Shown piece by piece: positions 14,691-22,158 of a stretch of 37,580 nt of DNA. Position 1 is the first letter of the stretch, and each line of letters begins with the position of its first letter. Under the pieces are notes generated by a model. The model was given only the letters and a program-made list of their open reading frames with translations. It did no database searches and was not told the origin of the DNA. Source of the stretch: JACRLW01 sp050181465 (GTDB lineage: Bacteria; Planctomycetota; UBA1135; UBA2386); NCBI GenBank assembly GCA_050181465.1, contig JBFXDD010000041.1, forward strand, positions 1-37,580. Direction: 5' to 3'. Both the position numbers and the translations under genes were made by a program.

Positions 14691-15992
14691 ATGCGTCTCC
14701 TCCTGTGTTCCCTCGCCGTGCCTTGGCCCTCGCGGCCGCGGTTGGGGATCTTCCACCTGCACCAGGCGCGGGCGCTCGCCGAACTGGGCTGCGAGACCGT
14801 CGTGCTGGGACCAGGCCCGGCCGTCCCGCGCTGGCTCGGTCGAGTCTGGTCGCGCGTGCGCGATCATGCTGCCCGACCGACGCACTACGCGATCGACGGC
14901 GTGACCATCGACGCCCCGCGCGTCGCCTTCGCGTTCCCGCCGTTCGTGCGTCAGCGACTCGCGCGAACCGCGCCCAACGCGGTCCTCCACTGGGCGGATC
15001 GCACGCTGGGTCCAGCGATCGACGCCGCGATCCATCGCCATCGTCCCGACGCCGTCCTTGCTCACGGGATGTTTCCCTTCGCGGCGGCCGCGATTGGCGC
15101 CGCGACGAGGCACGGTCTGCGTTGCTCGTTCATCGAGCACTCCGCCGACGATGTGTTCCGACTCACGCCGCGACACCCACTCGCGCGCGCGCTGGCGCCG
15201 TGGGCGAGACGTGCGCATCGGATCTTCGTCGTCGGCGAGCCGATGCAGCGCTGGCTTCAGACGATGCTCGGTTGGGATCGCGTCGTGTTGCTGCCCAACG
15301 GCGCGATCACCAGCGCGGCACCCGACACGGCACGAACGGAGGATGGTCGCTTCCGCATCCTGGCCGCTGCGAACGCCTACCGTCGCAAGGGCCTCGAAGA
15401 ACTCGTCGATGCCTTCGATGTCGTCGCGGCACGCCACGCACACGCGCACCTCGAGATCGTCACCGACGCGAGTCCGAGTCTGCGGCGTCAACTGCGCGCA
15501 GCGCACCACCGCGCGCGGATCCGGGTCACGCCGCCGATGCCGCCCGATCGTTTGCTTGCGACGATGCGCGCCGCCGACCTGTTCGCGTTGCCCTCCTGGC
15601 GCGAGGCCTTCGGCCTGGTCTACGCCGAAGCTCTGGCAGCGGGCACCGCCGTGTTGGCGACTACCGACAGCGGCTTCGCGGCCGAAGCGCTGCGTTGGGA
15701 GTGCGAAGGTCACCCAGCTCCCGCGTTGCTGGTGCCGCCGCACGATCCCGCCGCGCTGGTCGCGACCTTGAGCGCGGCCATCGCTGAGCCGGATCGCCTG
15801 AGGGAGTCGGCCGAGTCAGGCCGTCGGTTGGTCGCGGCACGTTTCACCTGGTCGGCGAACGCCCAAGCCCTCTCGCGCGAACTCGCGAGCGAGTCGCGCG
15901 ACCTCCGGATTCAGTCGCCGCTGACGAACGAGGCCGCCGGCAACCCGGCTGCGTTCTCCAGCGTCGGCACGTCGGCATCACCGAAGGCGTAA
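14691..15992 (+). CDS. Family 4 glycosyltransferase (GT-B fold)
   Basis: Predicted to transfer a sugar from a nucleotide-sugar donor, probably in glycan or polysaccharide assembly; the acceptor is unknown. The 433-residue protein shows an N-terminal Rossmann half (MRLLLCSLAVPWPSRPRLGI, HQARALAELGCETVVLGPG) and a C-terminal donor half (FRILAAANAYRRKGLEELVD, RAADLFALPSWREAFGLV). It has the GT4 E-x7-E motif at Glu305/Glu313 in SWREAFGLVYAEALAAG. The ATG at 14691 is preceded by GGCGGAAG; a frame open to 14634 would add only polar sequence. Its last 82 bases are antisense to the 3' end of the sialate esterase gene, so the final 25 or so residues have unusual composition and may not be conserved. 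Confidence 0.92.
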   Translation: MRLLLCSLAVPWPSRPRLGIFHLHQARALAELGCETVVLGPGPAVPRWLGRVWSRVRDHAARPTHYAIDGVTIDAPRVAFAFPPFVRQRLARTAPNAVLHWADRTLGPAIDAAIHRHRPDAVLAHGMFPFAAAAIGAATRHGLRCSFIEHSADDVFRLTPRHPLARALAPWARRAHRIFVVGEPMQRWLQTMLGWDRVVLLPNGAITSAAPDTARTEDGRFRILAAANAYRRKGLEELVDAFDVVAARHAHAHLEIVTDASPSLRRQLRAAHHRARIRVTPPMPPDRLLATMRAADLFALPSWREAFGLVYAEALAAGTAVLATTDSGFAAEALRWECEGHPAPALLVPPHDPAALVATLSAAIAEPDRLRESAESGRRLVAARFTWSANAQALSRELASESRDLRIQSPLTNEAAGNPAAFSSVGTSASPKA

Positions 15993-17911
15993 CGCGCGCG
16001 CTTGGGCGCAGCGACTCCCGGAGCGCGCAAGCGAACCCGCGTGCCGACGATCTCGGCGCTCGCACGTTGCCAGACACCATCGTCACCGGCGATCTCGAAG
16101 TGCTCGCTCGGCTTGCCGTCGCGCGTGCGCAGGCCCTCGGCGTGCGAGAACTCCACCCATAGCGCCTCTCCTTCCGGCACAACGCGCTGGAACAGAGGAC
16201 CGCAGGGGACCAGGTCGCGACCGTAATGCTGTGCAAGCGCCAACCGCGCCAGGCGATGCCCGACGTCGCGCTTGTTGCGCGGATGGATGTCGCGGGGATC
16301 GCCGATGTCCATCGTCACCGCCATCCCGGTCGAAGGCACGAGCGACAGCGTGCGCCGCTGAGCATCGCGCAACATCCCCGCATTGCCCTCGTCCGCGTAC
16401 TCGAAGGGCGCGATCTGCACGAAGTAGAACGGGAAGTCGCCGCGGCCGAAGTGCGCACGCCAGTCACGGATCATGCGCGCCATCAAGTCGGCATAGGCGG
16501 CGTGCGTCGTTACGTTGGACTCGCCCTGATACCAGATCGCACCCGCGATCGCGTAGGGCACGATCGGCGCGATCATGCCATTCCACAACGCCGACGGATC
16601 CCACGGCCCCACACGGTCCATGGCAGGCGCCGGCGGCAAGTCCTTCGCGTGTGCGCCGATTTGGAATCGCCAAACGCCGGCCAACGAGATCGCACGCTCC
16701 TCTCCCGGTGCGGTCGGACACTCGATCCGAATCGACGAGGCTTCGCCACGGAAGCCACCTTCGCCGCCGGTGTCATGCGCGCGCACCACGATCGTGGTCG
16801 GACCGCCGCGTATCGATCGACCGGGCACACGGTAGTGACGCGCCGTGTTCCAACCGCGAGTCGCACCGATCTCCATGCCGTCGAGATAGGTGATGTCGTC
16901 GTCGTCGATCTGTCCGAGGTGAACGTGGACCTCACGACCGGCCCACGCGCGCGGCAGTTCGACTTGGCGCCGATACCAGACCGTGCCGTCGAAGTCGACA
17001 AGCGTGGACTGCGACCAGGCGAACGGCACGCCGATCTCATCCCATCGCGAATCGTCGAGGCCGACCGACGCGTAGCCGAGCGGTCGACCCGGAGCGGGGA
17101 AGCCGACGTCGACCCGTCGACACGATCGCTGCCATTGCTCGAGCGCCATGGCCTGTGTGCGAGCGCGACCCTCTGGATCCGCCGCGATGGCGGTCAGGCG
17201 CGCGAGCCCATCGGCATATTCCGCCAACCCATCGAGACCCTTGCGCGAGGTCCACGCCTGCGCCGGAGTGCCGCCCCAATCCGACTCGATGAGTCCGATC
17301 GGCACGCCAAGGCGATCGCTCAGCTCACGACCGAAGTACTGAGCGACCGCGCTGAAGTCGGCGGCGCGGTCGCGAGTGCTGACGAGCCATTGGCCGCGAA
17401 CATCCTCGAGGGGTCCCGCCGCGGTGATGTTGGCGACATCGAAGAAACGGATCGTGGGCCGATCCCCCGCGGCGATCGCCGCCTCGGCGCCGTCGGTCTG
17501 ACGCAACCGCCATTCCATGTTGCTCTGCCCCGAGCACAACCAGACCTCGCCCAAGAGCACATCCTCGAAGCGACGCGCCTCACCACCCGACGCGACGATC
17601 AACTCGAAGGGTCCGCCCGCTTCACCGGTCACGACGTCGGCGCGAAAGCGGCCGTCGGCACCCGCCGTCGTGTTCACGCGCGGCGCACCCGGCCAAGTCC
17701 CGACGATCTCAACACCGGCGCCGGGCTTGGCGCGGCCGAAGATCGGCACCTTCGAGTCGCGCTGGAGCACCATGTGCGATCCGAAGATCCGCGGCAGTGA
17801 CAGCGTAGGACTGGGAGTGCCCTGCGCCGCGGCGACCGAGGTGATCGACGCGGCGGCGGTCAGCGCCAGAAAGATCGGCGCTGCGAGAGAGACGAGTCGG
17901 AGTCCGTGCAT
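15911..17911 (-). CDS. Secreted sialate O-acetylesterase (SASA family)
   Basis: Predicted periplasmic or extracellular carbohydrate esterase removing acetyl groups from sialic acid or other glycans. The 666-residue protein has a signal peptide (LAAPIFLALTAAASITSVAA, cleaved before QGT) and a beta-sandwich segment (SHMVLQRDSKVPIFGRAKPG). The nucleophile block is WLCSGQSNMEW (Ser130), followed by LIESDWGGTPAQAW, a galactose-binding-like insertion at about 285-400 (WYRRQVELPRAW, and VHVHLGQIDDDDITYLDG), AGAIWYQGESN (461-466) and the catalytic DIHPRNK (Asp541, His543). This order is typical of the SIAE/planctomycete family. The start is a unique ATG followed by the signal. Its 3' end overlaps the glycosyltransferase gene in antisense, and repeat copy 3 lies just upstream. 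Confidence 0.93.
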   Translation of the reverse strand: MHGLRLVSLAAPIFLALTAAASITSVAAAQGTPSPTLSLPRIFGSHMVLQRDSKVPIFGRAKPGAGVEIVGTWPGAPRVNTTAGADGRFRADVVTGEAGGPFELIVASGGEARRFEDVLLGEVWLCSGQSNMEWRLRQTDGAEAAIAAGDRPTIRFFDVANITAAGPLEDVRGQWLVSTRDRAADFSAVAQYFGRELSDRLGVPIGLIESDWGGTPAQAWTSRKGLDGLAEYADGLARLTAIAADPEGRARTQAMALEQWQRSCRRVDVGFPAPGRPLGYASVGLDDSRWDEIGVPFAWSQSTLVDFDGTVWYRRQVELPRAWAGREVHVHLGQIDDDDITYLDGMEIGATRGWNTARHYRVPGRSIRGGPTTIVVRAHDTGGEGGFRGEASSIRIECPTAPGEERAISLAGVWRFQIGAHAKDLPPAPAMDRVGPWDPSALWNGMIAPIVPYAIAGAIWYQGESNVTTHAAYADLMARMIRDWRAHFGRGDFPFYFVQIAPFEYADEGNAGMLRDAQRRTLSLVPSTGMAVTMDIGDPRDIHPRNKRDVGHRLARLALAQHYGRDLVPCGPLFQRVVPEGEALWVEFSHAEGLRTRDGKPSEHFEIAGDDGVWQRASAEIVGTRVRLRAPGVAAPKRARYAFGDADVPTLENAAGLPAASFVSGD

Positions 17912-17931
17912 GGGAGAGGTGGGGCGCGAAG

Positions 17932-18024
17932 CCTAGCCCGGATCATTCGTGAACGTCTGCTTCGATCGCCACAAGTGGCCCCGGCGGCAATCTCGCGACG
18001 ACGTTCACGAGTCATCCAGGCTGG
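17932..18024 (-). repeat. Internally deleted 93-bp derivative of the palindromic repeat (copy 3)
   Basis: Inverted relative to copies 1, 2, 4 and 6. Its left end, CCTAGCCCGGATCATTCGTG followed by AACGTCTGCTTCGATCG, is the complement of the family's right arm. Its right end (TCTCGCGACGACGTTCACGA to AGGCTGG) is the complement of the left arm. About 90 central bases, including the hairpin, are missing. It lies between two divergent SASA esterase genes. Confidence 0.85.
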
Positions 18025-18133
18025 CCGAGACCTCGATGCGATCGCCGCTTCGGTTCGAGGGGACCCGCCCGGCACCGCATCGCACCCCCGTGCCTGCCCA
18101 AGTCCCGCGGCGATCGCTACATTCCCGCCGACG

Positions 18134-19192
18134 ATGCGCGCACACCAAACGAGCCCATCCCGACGCCCGACCGGCTCCTTGCCGTCCATCGGGTTCGTGA
18201 TCGCCCTGGCAGCGTGGCTCGCGGCTGCGCTCACGGCGCAGTCCCCACCGACCAACCAGCCGACCAACCAGCCGACCGTCGGCGTGCAAAGCATCGGGCA
18301 AGGCGGCTCCGCGCAATCGAAGATCCCCCCGCACCAGCAGCGCACCCGCGAGGTCCCGGTGTTCTTCCTGATCGGCCAGTCGAACTGTGCCGGCGGAACC
18401 AACGGCTTCTGGTTGTCGCACGCGCAACAACCCGGCAATCGGTGGCCGCACCTGGCCTATCAGCCGTACGTGAAGATCTGGTGGCCGGGCAACACACCGG
18501 CACGACCGCTCAGCGTGCCGCGATGGGAGGACTACCGCACCGGCGTGCTCGATCGAGTCAACAACAGCAACGCACAACTGACCGAGGGCAACTTCGGTCC
18601 AGAGGCGGCCTTCGGCGAGGCCGCGTCGTTGGGCCTCGGTGAGGCCGTCTATCTGTTCAAGTATTCCGTCGTCGCACCGATGAATCCCGCCGGCAATCCG
18701 ACCTTCAGCAAGGTGCCGGGCAGAGTGACGGTCTTCGACGACATCCTGAGCGATTGGCGGCGAGCCGACGCCGCTCTGCGCTCCTTCGGCCTCATCCCCA
18801 AGGTGCTGGGAATCATGATCATCCACGGTGAGTACGACATGTTCGTGCCGTACGCGCCGACCTATGCGCAGCACCTGAGCCAGTTCATCTCCGATCTGCG
18901 CACCGAACTCCTGGCACACGATCCCGACAGCGAGATGCCGAAGGTCGTGCTGTCGCAGTTGCACGATCGACACGTGCCGCGCGCGCAGTTCGTCAACTCC
19001 GAGAATTTGGTGCGCGCCGCGCAGGTGCGTGTCACGCAGACCGTGCCCGAAGTCTACCTCACCGAGACCGGTGACCTTTCGCTCGACTTCCAATCACCGA
19101 ACTACGTGCACTACGACGCACCGGGATCCATCCGACTCGGCGCGCGGATGTTTGCGACGTTCGCCGATCGTGAAGTTCCGCCGCGGCGCTGA
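18134..19192 (+). CDS. Secreted SASA-type carbohydrate acetylesterase
   Basis: A 352-residue exported hydrolase of the sialate O-acetylesterase/CE6-like family (PF03629). The N-terminus has a basic stretch, a hydrophobic signal (SIGFVIALAAWLAAALTAQS) and a short NQPTNQPT repeat. The nucleophile motif is VFFLIGQSNCAGG; a central IMIIHGEYDMFVPYAP occupies the place of the usual QGESD block; the terminal acid/base region is SPNYVHYDAPGSIRLGARM, with the expected catalytic His. The ATG at 18134 is chosen because the long upstream open frame runs through repeat copy 3 and lacks coding character. It is divergent from a larger SASA esterase, which suggests related glycan substrates. Substrate specificity cannot be read from the sequence. 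Confidence 0.88.
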   Translation: MRAHQTSPSRRPTGSLPSIGFVIALAAWLAAALTAQSPPTNQPTNQPTVGVQSIGQGGSAQSKIPPHQQRTREVPVFFLIGQSNCAGGTNGFWLSHAQQPGNRWPHLAYQPYVKIWWPGNTPARPLSVPRWEDYRTGVLDRVNNSNAQLTEGNFGPEAAFGEAASLGLGEAVYLFKYSVVAPMNPAGNPTFSKVPGRVTVFDDILSDWRRADAALRSFGLIPKVLGIMIIHGEYDMFVPYAPTYAQHLSQFISDLRTELLAHDPDSEMPKVVLSQLHDRHVPRAQFVNSENLVRAAQVRVTQTVPEVYLTETGDLSLDFQSPNYVHYDAPGSIRLGARMFATFADREVPPRR

Positions 19193-19220
19193 GACGGGAG
19201 CCCGCTATTCTTCCGCAGCG

Positions 19221-19760
19221 ATGAACGACTCTGACCCCCCGATCGACGACCCCGCACCGAAGCCGCGCGGCTTTCGCGGTCTTGCCCGTTGGAAGCAAGT
19301 GCTGGTGGTCGGCGCCGGAGTACTCGTCGTTGTTGGCCTCGCCCTCCTACCCTTCCAGAGTCAGGGGGCCGGGAGCCTCTCGACCTCCGGGGGCCCCGAG
19401 GGTGCGGGACTCAGTCCCGCGGGCACCGGCGAGGGTGCCGTCGTGATCGGGGAACAGCCGGCAATGTCGCCGGCGCTCCTCAAGCTGGGCTTCAGCTTCT
19501 TCGCGGCGTTCGCCGCCGGCCTCGCGATGCGCACGTTCCTGCGACTCGCGTTGATCTTCGTCGGCCTGCAGATCCTCGCATTGATGGGGCTCTCCTATCT
19601 GGGCTGGGTCGAAGTGCACTGGGAAGTCATGTCGCAGGCTTTCGACCGCTTCTCCGAGAACGTTCAGAAGGAAGCCGGCTCGTTCCAGACCTTCATCACC
19701 GGCAGCCTGCCGCAGGCCGGACTCGCGACGATGGGACTCTTCGCGGGACTCAAACGCTGA
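19221..19760 (+). CDS. FUN14-like small membrane protein
   Basis: A 179-residue inner-membrane protein. A polar, Pro-rich N-terminus is followed by a first helix (QVLVVGAGVLVVVGLALLPF), a Gly/Ser/Pro loop, then a hydrophobic pair (LGFSFFAAFAAGLAMRTFL, LIFVGLQILALMGLSYLGWV), the segment VHWEVMSQAFDRF, and a closing LPQAGLATMGLFAGLKR. The order of a Gly-rich helix, 'GLQxLxLxGLxYxGxVxVxW' and a final GxxxGxK helix resembles the FUN14 family (PF04930). Bacterial members have no defined role. The ATG at 19221 follows the esterase stop by 28 bases; earlier in-frame starts lie inside that gene. Family assignment is moderate. Confidence 0.75.
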   Translation: MNDSDPPIDDPAPKPRGFRGLARWKQVLVVGAGVLVVVGLALLPFQSQGAGSLSTSGGPEGAGLSPAGTGEGAVVIGEQPAMSPALLKLGFSFFAAFAAGLAMRTFLRLALIFVGLQILALMGLSYLGWVEVHWEVMSQAFDRFSENVQKEAGSFQTFITGSLPQAGLATMGLFAGLKR

Positions 19761-19788
19761 GCGCGACACCCTCGCGCTTCGCTCAGCG
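19755..19788. terminator. Candidate bidirectional terminator containing both stop codons
   Basis: CGCTGA-GCGCGA (19755-19766) pairs with TCGCGC (19772-19777) and TCAGCG (19783-19788) around a CACCC loop, with a TTCGC bulge. The TGA of the FUN14-like gene is in the left arm and the complement of the DUF4388 gene stop in the right arm. No T-tract is present. Confidence 0.4.
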
Positions 19789-21957
19789 CAGCGGAGTCGC
19801 GACCGCATCCGGCCACAGCAGCGAACCGAGTCGCCGCACCAGGCCCATACGCTCGCGATCGTGCGCACGTTCGGCGAGCAGTTCTCGCGCAGCTTCCCAG
19901 GCCCCTTCGTGGCCCTGCGCACGCCACTCATCGACGTGAGCCAGGATGGAGTCGAGCGCGACCTGGGTCGGACCGTCGGGGAAGCGAAGGGCGGTCGCGA
20001 CCGCCGGCACCACGGCTCGCGGAGTCTCGAGCCGCGCCAGAGAGTCGAGGAGGGTTCGCCGAACCGCCGCGTGTCGAACGTGCGGAACGCGCGCGAGGAG
20101 GAACTCGAGGTGCTCGGGAGCGGCGAGTTCGGCGAGTGCCGCAAGTTCGGCGGCGCTGGGATCCGCGAGCGTGTCGTCGAGTTCGCGCAATAGCAACAAC
20201 GCCGCGCGCTCCGTGTCGACTCGCTGTTCCAGTCGCTGCACGGTCGCCATCACGTCGGCGCGCGGAATCCGCGCCGAGAGCTTCGCGCATCGAGCGGATG
20301 CCGCATCGAAGTCGCCGCGAGCCAGATCCTCGCGCACGATTTCGAATTGCACGTCCACCGCCGCACGCAGCCACGCTTCCGCACGTCGTCCGCTCGGGGT
20401 CAGTGCGAGGATCCCGTCCATTGCCGCAAGGTCGGCCAGCGGCTCGATCGCTTCGAGGGATCGCCCTTGCGCCATCGCGAGACCGAGTCCGTGAGCGACG
20501 CGACGAGCCGCACCGGCCTCGAGCGCAATGGACGTCAGACCGGCCAGCAGGAGCGTGGCAGCCAGCGCGCCGACCGCGAGCCGCCGTCGTCTCGCGCGTA
20601 TTCGTGCCGCCCGACCCGTCTCGAGGTCGTGCACCTTGCGCGCTAGGTCCTCGTTCTGCGGGTCTTGTCGCAGCGCGGCACGAAGCCACGTGAGTCCGGC
20701 AAGTTCATCGCGATGCAGCACGCGCTCACCGAGTTCTCGATAGATGCGTGAAGATTCGCGCCAGTGGCCCAGCTCGGATTCGACGTCGGCGAGAGCGGCA
20801 ACCAGAGCGACCTCCGCGCGGGATCCGCGAGCTTCGATCCAGCCGCTGAGTCGCTCCCGGGCCCGCTGCGCCAGCCCCATCGCTCGCATGCGCCCGACGA
20901 GCGCGAGCACTTGATCGACGAACGCGGTGCGCTCCTCAGCACTCGACAGCAGCTCCGCAAAGCGCTCACCCTTCGCGATGTCTTCGGGTGACAGCTCCAC
21001 GGCGCGTCGCTGGAAGTCGAGCGCTTCCGCCGTCCGGTCCGCTTCGGCCGCATCGTGCGCGAGCCGAGCGAATTCGTTGCTCGCCGCATCCGCGCGACCG
21101 GCAGTCGCCAACGCCTCGGCGAACCGCTCACGAAGACCTCGATCCCCCGGCGCCATGTGCACGGCCTTCTCCAGAGTCGCCAGCCCGGCGCCCTGATCAC
21201 CCTCGCGGAGTGCGTCCTCCGCCATCGTCAGCAGTTCACGTTCGGAGCACGGTCGCGCGAAGCCGGCCTGAACCAGGTCGTGGATGGCCTTCTGAATCAC
21301 GAAGCGTGATCGACCGCTTTGGGCGACTACTGCGGCCACGCTATGCCGTCCGTCGAGCAGCGGTGCGATCGCCAAGACGGACTCGTCCCATTCGAACTCG
21401 TCCCAGCCTTCGAGTAGCACGAACAAGTCCTGCGGCGACGTGACGACCCGTGCGATGCGCTCGCCTTCGTCGCGTCGTCGCGCCGCCTCCATGAGCAAGG
21501 GTCCGACCTGCAAGCGAATGCCGATCGCGAGGACATCGGCCTCGAAGACCCGCGCCGGGCCCTCGCCTTGATCGAAGCGGAACTCCGCATCACGCAAGCT
21601 GAACAGGTCGTAGACCGCCTCGGCAATCGACTCCTCGGCCGCGGCACGGATCGCGGACTCTTCGAGCACGCCCTTGTCGACCAGGAGCGCCAGAGGCGAG
21701 CGACGCGAGCGACGATGACGCGCGATCAGCTTCTGCACGACGGTCTCGTCGACGAGATGTCGCTGGACGAGATGATCGAGCAGCCCGAGGCCGCGGCCGA
21801 TTCCGGCGGAACATGCGGCGACAGCACCACCTTCGAAGCGAAGAAACGACTCCTCACGACGCACGCGCACACAGAGCGTCCCGGTGCCCTGATTGTGAGC
21901 AATGTTCTGAAAGATGTCGGCAAGTCCGATCCCGCGAAGGTCACCAGCAAAACTCAT
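19783..21957 (-). CDS. DUF4388 (PATAN-like)-TPR transmembrane protein
   Basis: A 724-residue protein. Residues 1-150 match DUF4388 (PF14332): MSFAGDLRGIGLADIFQNIA, NQGTGTLCVRV, FLRFEGGAVAACSAGIGRGL, and FRFDQGEGP. Residues about 165-232 (LLDGRHSVAAVVAQSGRSRF to LVQAGF) look like a winged helix. Residues 240-440 contain TPR units (ALREGDQGAGLATLEKAVHM). One membrane helix (LAVGALAATLLLAGLTSIAL, about 460-480) precedes a helical, HEAT-like C-terminal domain outside the cytosol. Such N-terminal domains occur in bacterial signalling proteins, where they mediate protein contacts. The ATG at 21957 gives the standard DUF4388 start; the longer open frame upstream is antisense to the next gene. Divergent from the HEAT/HD-GYP pair. 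Confidence 0.88.
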   Translation of the reverse strand: MSFAGDLRGIGLADIFQNIAHNQGTGTLCVRVRREESFLRFEGGAVAACSAGIGRGLGLLDHLVQRHLVDETVVQKLIARHRRSRRSPLALLVDKGVLEESAIRAAAEESIAEAVYDLFSLRDAEFRFDQGEGPARVFEADVLAIGIRLQVGPLLMEAARRRDEGERIARVVTSPQDLFVLLEGWDEFEWDESVLAIAPLLDGRHSVAAVVAQSGRSRFVIQKAIHDLVQAGFARPCSERELLTMAEDALREGDQGAGLATLEKAVHMAPGDRGLRERFAEALATAGRADAASNEFARLAHDAAEADRTAEALDFQRRAVELSPEDIAKGERFAELLSSAEERTAFVDQVLALVGRMRAMGLAQRARERLSGWIEARGSRAEVALVAALADVESELGHWRESSRIYRELGERVLHRDELAGLTWLRAALRQDPQNEDLARKVHDLETGRAARIRARRRRLAVGALAATLLLAGLTSIALEAGAARRVAHGLGLAMAQGRSLEAIEPLADLAAMDGILALTPSGRRAEAWLRAAVDVQFEIVREDLARGDFDAASARCAKLSARIPRADVMATVQRLEQRVDTERAALLLLRELDDTLADPSAAELAALAELAAPEHLEFLLARVPHVRHAAVRRTLLDSLARLETPRAVVPAVATALRFPDGPTQVALDSILAHVDEWRAQGHEGAWEAARELLAERAHDRERMGLVRRLGSLLWPDAVATPLR

Positions 21958-22069
21958 GTAGGCATCTCCGTCATCGCGACGTGGTCTGTCGCGGTTTCGG
22001 ACACGAGCCGCGCTCACCTGTAGCGGAATGCGACGTTGGTCCTCGATCCTGGACACCGTAGGGGTCGAC

Positions 22070-22095
22070 GCTGTCACCGACGAGTCGGCGACAGC
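22070..22095. promoter_or_regulatory. 26-base palindrome in a divergent promoter gap
   Basis: GCTGTCACCGAC (22070-22081) and GTCGGCGACAGC (22084-22095) are inverted repeats with one mismatch and a 2-base spacer. The palindrome lies between the starts of the DUF4388 gene (21957) and the HEAT-like gene (22159). It is followed by a small hairpin, GGGC-GAA-GCCC, near 22099. It could be an operator for a dimeric regulator acting on both directions, or an RNA hairpin. Confidence 0.45.
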
Positions 22096-22158
22096 TAAGG
22101 GCGAAGCCCCCGTGCGATCGAAGAAGGATGATCGGACCGTAGCTGGACCAGCGATCGG

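Noticed and set aside
17906..18133. 76-residue N-terminal extension of the smaller SASA esterase
   Set aside because: The extension reads through repeat copy 3 and is Arg/Pro/Ala-rich. The ATG at 18134 gives a normal basic n-region and signal peptide.
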